From Vigna angularis (taxonomy: Eukaryota > Streptophyta > Magnoliopsida > Fabales > Fabaceae): DNA of 64,000 nucleotides. The stretch covers positions 34,333,631 to 34,397,630 of the forward strand of contig NC_068971.1 of assembly GCF_016808095.1 (NCBI RefSeq), given 5' to 3'. Below are positions 59,160 through 64,000 of this stretch, one piece after another. A model generated the notes under the pieces. The model was not told the origin of the DNA. It saw only the letters and a program-made list of their open reading frames with translations, and searched no databases. Within the stretch, counting starts at the first letter, position 1. Each line of letters opens with the position of its first letter. A program made the translations under genes and the position numbers.

Positions 59160-61241
59160 ATGGAAGTTATTGAATTTGAATTTATGCTTCTTAGTTACGG
59201 AAGTTATTGAATTTGAATTTGAGCATGTAAGTAACATAAAGTTGGTTATACATTCGATTGAGCAATCAATAGTGTTTGGTCTTCATTTCCTAAAAATGAG
59301 CAAAGAACTAAAAACACCATAAAATCCAACTGCAAACCCAAAACCCAACGCCCATTCCAAGATAGAGAGATTCTCCATCAAATTCACCATTTCCCTTCAT
59401 TCTATGTTCGATTTTATTCACAACATTTTTTTCCATCCTACACTTTCTAAGAGGAGCTCCACAAAGTACCGGGTTCCCATCATAGCTTGATACACTAAAA
59501 CTTTGAAGTTGAGTCCCTATTGGAATTTGTCCAGAAAAATTGTTGAATGATAGGTTAAAATAACTCAAAAAAGACAAGTTAGCCATGTTTTCTTGAATTT
59601 CGCCAAAAAGCTTATTATTAGAGAGATCAAGAGATTCCAGCTTTTTCATTCTCCCAATTGTCTTTAGTATTGTTCCAGTCAAATGATTATAAGATAAATT
59701 CAATGTTTGAACTTCAATCAGCCTAAATAGTTTCGAAGAATTTCTCCATATATCTTGTTAGCTGAAAGGTCAATGGTTCGTCTGTTGAAGTCAAGTTGAC
59801 GTTCATAAACTTGACCTTTTTCATAGAAATCAATGTTGTCTTCTTCAGCTAAGAGAGATGTTGGATCCTTATCCGCTATCATTTTTTTTGTTTTATACGT
59901 AATATGAGGAATTAATCCTGAAAGCTTATTGTGTGCAACATCCAAGTGAATCAAATTAGAGAGAGAGGGAATAGTTGAGGCGGAATACTTCCCCCAAATT
60001 TATTAGATCTTAATATCATCGCTTGTAAGGATCTGGACATGTTGTTTGGTATAGCTCCAAAAAAATTCATTTTTTTCAAGGTTTATAACTAACAAACTTG
60101 TCAAACATGAGAGTATCTCAAGAACTTCACCAAATAAATTATTATTTCACAAACTGATAAAATACAAATATTTCAAGTTCTTCCAAGAATGTGGAATCGA
60201 TCTTGTGAAAGAGTTATGAGATAAATCCACATAATCGACCTCTGGTGATAAATGAGGGAGTGTTCCTGTGAAATTATTACATCTTAACATTATGCGGTAA
60301 GAATTTAGAAAGACATTTGACATGTCTCCACTAATTGAGTTGTTGAATAAATTGATCCTTCCTTCAATACAAGTTATGAAGCCCTAAAACTTTTCCTCTA
60401 CTGCAAATGACAATTTTGAGCTCGACATGGATAAACTAGAAAGTAACTTTTGAATATATATATCCATGGTGGAAATTGAGGACCTTGATTTGTATAATCC
60501 AAATAAACACTTTTAAGTTGAAACGGAGGAATCCATTCAGGATTGAAATGAAATGTAAACCTTGTCTTGCTCAAGTACAACTCTTGTAAATTTTGGAGTA
60601 TGGAAAAATGCATCTCAGATATTGTACCAGAAAAGGAATTATAGCCCATGTTGAGGGAAACTAAATATGTGAGATTTCCCAAAGTCAAAGGAAGGAAACC
60701 AAAAAACATGTTAACCGATAGATCAAGGTATTCCAAATTTTGGTAATTGAACAAACTTGAAGGTATTTCACCATATAATCTATTGTTTTCAAGATCAAGA
60801 TGAGACAGATCACGATTGAGATTAAACAACCAATGTGGCAATTCAAAGTTAAAATTGTTTAAAGAAAGATCAAGAATGACAACTGAAGTAAGATTCACAT
60901 ACTTTAAAGATGGACTTATGTTGGTTAGTTGACAATCCCTCATGTATAGGTCTGATATTGAAGGAGGCATAGGCAAAAGGCAGTCGGTTGCTTCGTGAAG
61001 ATCAATTCCACTAAGGTCAAGATATTTCATAGAATGAAGCTGAGAAAGCCATTGACGATCGAAATTCTCAGATAAATAAATTCTATTAAGGTCAAGATGA
61101 GAGATGTCAGTACTAAAATTAAACAACCAGCTTAATGATTTTGAGGTGAAATAGTTGCGTAAAAGATCAAGAGTTACAAGTAAAGTAAAATTTACATGTT
61201 TGAGAGACGAAGTGATGTTTAGTCGACAATGACGCAAACGT
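59160..61241 (-). pseudogene. Decayed RLP copy, split by a copia insertion
   Basis: Strong similarity to the intact RLP over its central and 3' parts (for example LNITSSLKHVNFT, LPHWLFNL, DLSNNKLFGEI, SYDGNPVLCGAPL). Defects seen: a 2-bp insertion near 60457 that breaks the frame, TGG to TAG where the intact copy has KFWGL (about 60387), a 1-bp deletion near 59733, a 7-bp insertion near 59339, and a 29-38 bp tandem duplication at the 3' end (59150-59225). The 5' part is cut at 61241 by the copia LTR; its remainder should lie beyond the element, outside the window. No functional receptor is possible. Confidence 0.92.
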
Positions 61242-61656
61242 TGTTGGTATCTAAGAAAAATATCTCTTTTAATAACTAACTTTGAAATACAAGCTCACAT
61301 AGAATACTTCACTCTTTCTTTCTCACAACACTCTAAAAGCTTACATACATCACTATATTTCTCTCTTCCCTCACGGCACACTACACAAGCACTATTTATT
61401 TTTCTTTCACTTCCTTGATATTTTACACACATACACGGTGCTTCTATTTATAACAAAGCAAAGACAAAACAATCCAAAACATTTGTGGTAGTGGAGTAGG
61501 CTGAAAATGGTGGACACTAGGATTCAAGTAAAATCCAAATTATAGTGGTATGGTGGGCAACGTAATGGAGCAAAATGGATGGAGCAGAATGAAGATGTTT
61601 GGAGAAAGTGGAAGACCCATGATGGGTGGTTGGTTGTCCACTAAGTTTATTTTACA
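61242..61656 (-). repeat. Copia 3' LTR, 415 bp
   Basis: On the plus strand it starts TGTTGGTATC and ends TTTTACA; in element orientation it runs TGTAAAATAA to GATACCAACA. It directly follows the polypurine tract TATGGAGGAGTTT (element strand). The 5-bp target duplication should be found next to the other LTR outside the window; AACGT (61237-61241) is the expected copy here. Confidence 0.8.
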
Positions 61657-61672
61657 AAACTCCTCCATAAAC

Positions 61673-64000
61673 TTAATGGACTTTGTATCCTTCTGTCATG
61701 CCGATCAACTTCCTTAAGTCTTGAAATGACCTTGTTGGTAATGGTTTTGTGAATATATCTGCAATTTGCTTCTTGCTCTCTACATGTTCAAGTTCCACGC
61801 TTCCTTGTTTCAACTTTTCACGGATGAAATGAAAACGAATATCAATATGCTTGCTTCTCTCATGATTTACCAGATTCTTTGCTAACTCAATTGCCGATCT
61901 ATTATCTACTCGGATCAACACCTTTTCTTCTTGCATTATCTCTAAACTTTTCAACAGGTTTCTCAGCCATATTGCATGTCGGACACTCCAGGATGCTGCC
62001 ACATACTCAGCCTCACATGTGGATAGCGTCACGATGGGTTGCTTCTTTGATAGCCAAGTAAATGTTGTATCTCCCATGAAGAAAACATAGCCAGTTGTGC
62101 TCTTTCTATCATCTATATCTCCACACCAATCACTATCTGAATATCCACTAAGCTGGTAATGATCTGAGTTGGTGTACAATAATCCAAAAGACATGGTTCC
62201 CTTTACATACCTTAGTATCCGCTTTAGTGCTTTCCAATGAGAATACCTTGGCTCCTCCATAAAACGGCTTGTGATTCCTACACTTAGCATCAAGTCTGGT
62301 CTTGTATTTGTCAAGTATCGCAGACTTCCAATCAAACTGCGATACCTGGTTGCATCAACTCGATTTCCATCTCCGTGTTTGGACAGTTTTGTTCCAGGTT
62401 CCATAGGAGTAGAAACCGGATTGCACTTCATCATCTTCGCTTTCTTCAATATCTCCTCAGCATACTTCTTTTGAGACACAAAAATTCCTTTTGTGCTTTG
62501 GTCCACCTCCAAACCAAGAAAGTACTTCATAACACCCAGATCAGTCATCTCAAATTCCTTTTTCATCACCTTCTTAAACTCTACGACCAACTCATTTCTG
62601 CTTCCCATGAAGATTAAATCATCTACGTATAGAGCAATGAACAACATATCTCCTTTGTTCTTCTTTAGGTATAGAGCATGCTCATACGGACACTGCTCAT
62701 AACCATTCTTCTTGAAGTAGGTGTTAATTCTCTCATTCCAAGCTCGAGGAGCTTGTTTCAAGCCATACAATGCTTTCTTCAACTTCAACACTTTTTTCTC
62801 TTTACCTCTTCTCATGTAACCGAGAGGTTGCTCTACATAGATCTCTTCTTTTAAAATTCCATTTAGAAATGCTGATTTCACATCCATCTGCTGTATCTTC
62901 CATCTGTGTTGTGCTGCTAAAGAAAATAGCAGTCGGATTGTCTCCATTCTTGTTACTGGAGCAAACACTTCATCATAGTCAATTCCTTTTTGCTGTTTAT
63001 AACCCTTCACCACGAGACGAGCTTTGTAACGTTCCACATCTCCATTTGCATTGATTTTCTTTTTGTATACCCATTTTAAGCCAATTGGTTGAGCTCCTAT
63101 GGGTAGATCTGTCAGCTCCCAAGTTTCATTTTTTTCAATTGAGCTGATTTTTTCGTCCATTGCTTTCTTCCATCTTCCATCGATCACAGCCTCTTCAAAT
63201 TTTACATCTTCTGCTCCTGCCAACAAACATATTACATGTACCTCATCAGTGGAGTTGTAAATGTCTTGTAAACTTCGAGATCTAGGTTGCATAGGTTCAT
63301 CTTCTTCATCAGAATAATTGTTGATTCTCTCAGCTATAGTTTCCAGGTTTCTTTCAGCAGCTTTCTCAGATATTGTTGAGTTCTCTTCTCCAGACTTCGA
63401 GTTCCGTGATGACTTCTCCTTCATGTTGTCCCAGCTCCATTCACTTTCCTCATTAACTTGGACATCCTGGCTTACAACTACCGTGTTTGTAATTGGGTTA
63501 TAAAGTTTGTATGCTTTTGCTTTTTCATCGTACCCAATAAAAACATATTTCTTACTTTTGTCTTCTAGTTTTGTTCTGTGCTGAGTAGGAACATGACCAT
63601 AAGCCATGCTGCCGAAAACCCTAAAATGGTTGACATTCGGCTTTCTCCCACTCCATGCTTCTTGTGGAGTTATTCCATCTAGTTTAGTATGTGGACACCT
63701 GTTTTGCACATAAACTGCACATTGTACTGCTTCTGCCCAGAACTTCTTTGGCATATTCTTCCCTTTAAGCATGGTTCGAACCATATCAAGAATGGTCTGA
63801 TTATTCCTTTCGGCAACACCATTTTGTTGTGGGGAGTATGGAGCTGTAAGAAATCGTTTTATCCCATGTTGTTCACAGTATTCATTAAACTTTGTTGAAG
63901 TGAATTCACCTCCCCTGTCTGATCGGACAGCTTTTATCTGTTTGCTGGTCTCCTTCTCCACCATTAGTCTGAACTTCTTAAATGCATCAAAAGCTTCTGA
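61673..64000 (-). CDS. Copia Pol polyprotein, C-terminal two thirds (partial)
   Basis: Open frame with no stop from the window edge to 61673. In order: the integrase core end (DRGGEFTSTKF, HGIKRFLTAPYSPQQNGVAE), the integrase C-terminal segment (FGSMAYGHVP, KYVFIGYDEKAKAYKLYNP), an acidic Ser-rich linker, reverse transcriptase of the RVT_2 type (GLKWVYKKK, QMDVKSAFLNG, the catalytic ALYVDDL), then RNase H (SGYSDSDWCGDIDDRKSTTG, TLSTCEAEYVAA, HIDIRFHFIRE). It copies and integrates the element through an RNA intermediate. The frame is open upstream to base 64000, so gag, protease and the integrase N-terminus lie outside. All key motifs are intact, so activity is possible but unproven. Confidence 0.93.
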   Translation of the reverse strand, partial: SEAFDAFKKFRLMVEKETSKQIKAVRSDRGGEFTSTKFNEYCEQHGIKRFLTAPYSPQQNGVAERNNQTILDMVRTMLKGKNMPKKFWAEAVQCAVYVQNRCPHTKLDGITPQEAWSGRKPNVNHFRVFGSMAYGHVPTQHRTKLEDKSKKYVFIGYDEKAKAYKLYNPITNTVVVSQDVQVNEESEWSWDNMKEKSSRNSKSGEENSTISEKAAERNLETIAERINNYSDEEDEPMQPRSRSLQDIYNSTDEVHVICLLAGAEDVKFEEAVIDGRWKKAMDEKISSIEKNETWELTDLPIGAQPIGLKWVYKKKINANGDVERYKARLVVKGYKQQKGIDYDEVFAPVTRMETIRLLFSLAAQHRWKIQQMDVKSAFLNGILKEEIYVEQPLGYMRRGKEKKVLKLKKALYGLKQAPRAWNERINTYFKKNGYEQCPYEHALYLKKNKGDMLFIALYVDDLIFMGSRNELVVEFKKVMKKEFEMTDLGVMKYFLGLEVDQSTKGIFVSQKKYAEEILKKAKMMKCNPVSTPMEPGTKLSKHGDGNRVDATRYRSLIGSLRYLTNTRPDLMLSVGITSRFMEEPRYSHWKALKRILRYVKGTMSFGLLYTNSDHYQLSGYSDSDWCGDIDDRKSTTGYVFFMGDTTFTWLSKKQPIVTLSTCEAEYVAASWSVRHAIWLRNLLKSLEIMQEEKVLIRVDNRSAIELAKNLVNHERSKHIDIRFHFIREKLKQGSVELEHVESKKQIADIFTKPLPTRSFQDLRKLIGMTEGYKVH

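Larger units (their letters stand above)
61242..64000 (-). mobile_element. Ty1/copia retrotransposon, partial (runs off the window)
   Basis: Inserted into the decayed RLP. The 3' LTR (61242-61656, TG...CA), a polypurine tract and an open pol frame are present in minus orientation. The 5' LTR, gag and protease lie outside the window. The short 3' tail between the coding stop and the LTR and the unbroken frame suggest a fairly young insertion. Confidence 0.92.

Noticed and set aside
1..64000. CRISPR arrays, operons, bacterial insertion sequences
   Set aside because: Spliced eukaryotic genes, plant transposons and plant-specific families throughout; the tandem repeats seen are minisatellites without spacer structure.

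Overview
The window looks like nuclear DNA of a dicot, most probably a phaseoloid legume (Vigna/Phaseolus type). It is AT-rich, its genes carry GT-AG introns, intergenic distances are long, and it is crowded with LTR-retrotransposon relics, CACTA elements, a legume-type foldback MITE and long (AT)n tracts. No prokaryotic feature, tRNA, rRNA or CRISPR array was seen.

Layout. 0.8-2.4 kb (-): plastid atypical thioredoxin gene, four exons, with two G-boxes upstream. 2.8-8 kb: AT-rich DNA with old repeats. 8.0-11.2 kb (-): three-exon CPA2/CHX cation-proton antiporter. 12.7-19.6 kb: two sibling non-autonomous CACTA transposons with 3-bp target duplications; the second carries pieces of a PP2C phosphatase gene and of cpSRP43. 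21.4-22.7 kb (+) and 32.3-33.7 kb (-): two intronless BAHD acyltransferase genes in convergent orientation, both with Arg in place of the catalytic His of HXXXD; a third BAHD C-terminus relic lies at 22.9 kb. 24-31 kb: gypsy relics, a foldback MITE, (AT)n and a 29-bp minisatellite whose unit orientation flips. 35.6-37.3 kb: copia gag and LTR relics. 37.8-38.8 kb: an EXORDIUM-like fragment, an unidentified exon-like block and a compact ERF repressor-type gene. 40.7-43.5 kb: gypsy LTR and copia integrase relics. 43.7-46.6 kb (-): nine-exon GH3 exo-beta-glucosidase. 47-52 kb: long-TIR element and repeats. 52.5-61.2 kb: tandemly duplicated receptor-like protein (RLP) locus with one intact gene, one decayed copy and the tail of a third; a cinnamyl-alcohol-dehydrogenase relic sits between the copies. 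61.2-64 kb: a copia retrotransposon with a long open pol frame inserted into the decayed RLP and running off the window.

The intact genes do not form a pathway: plastid redox, ion exchange, specialised acyl transfer, transcription, wall glucan turnover and immune perception. The strongest leads are the paired His-less BAHD proteins, the gene-capturing CACTA element, and the RLP cluster broken up by duplication and insertion. Exon limits were derived by hand from splice sites, reading phase and family similarity; no database search was run.
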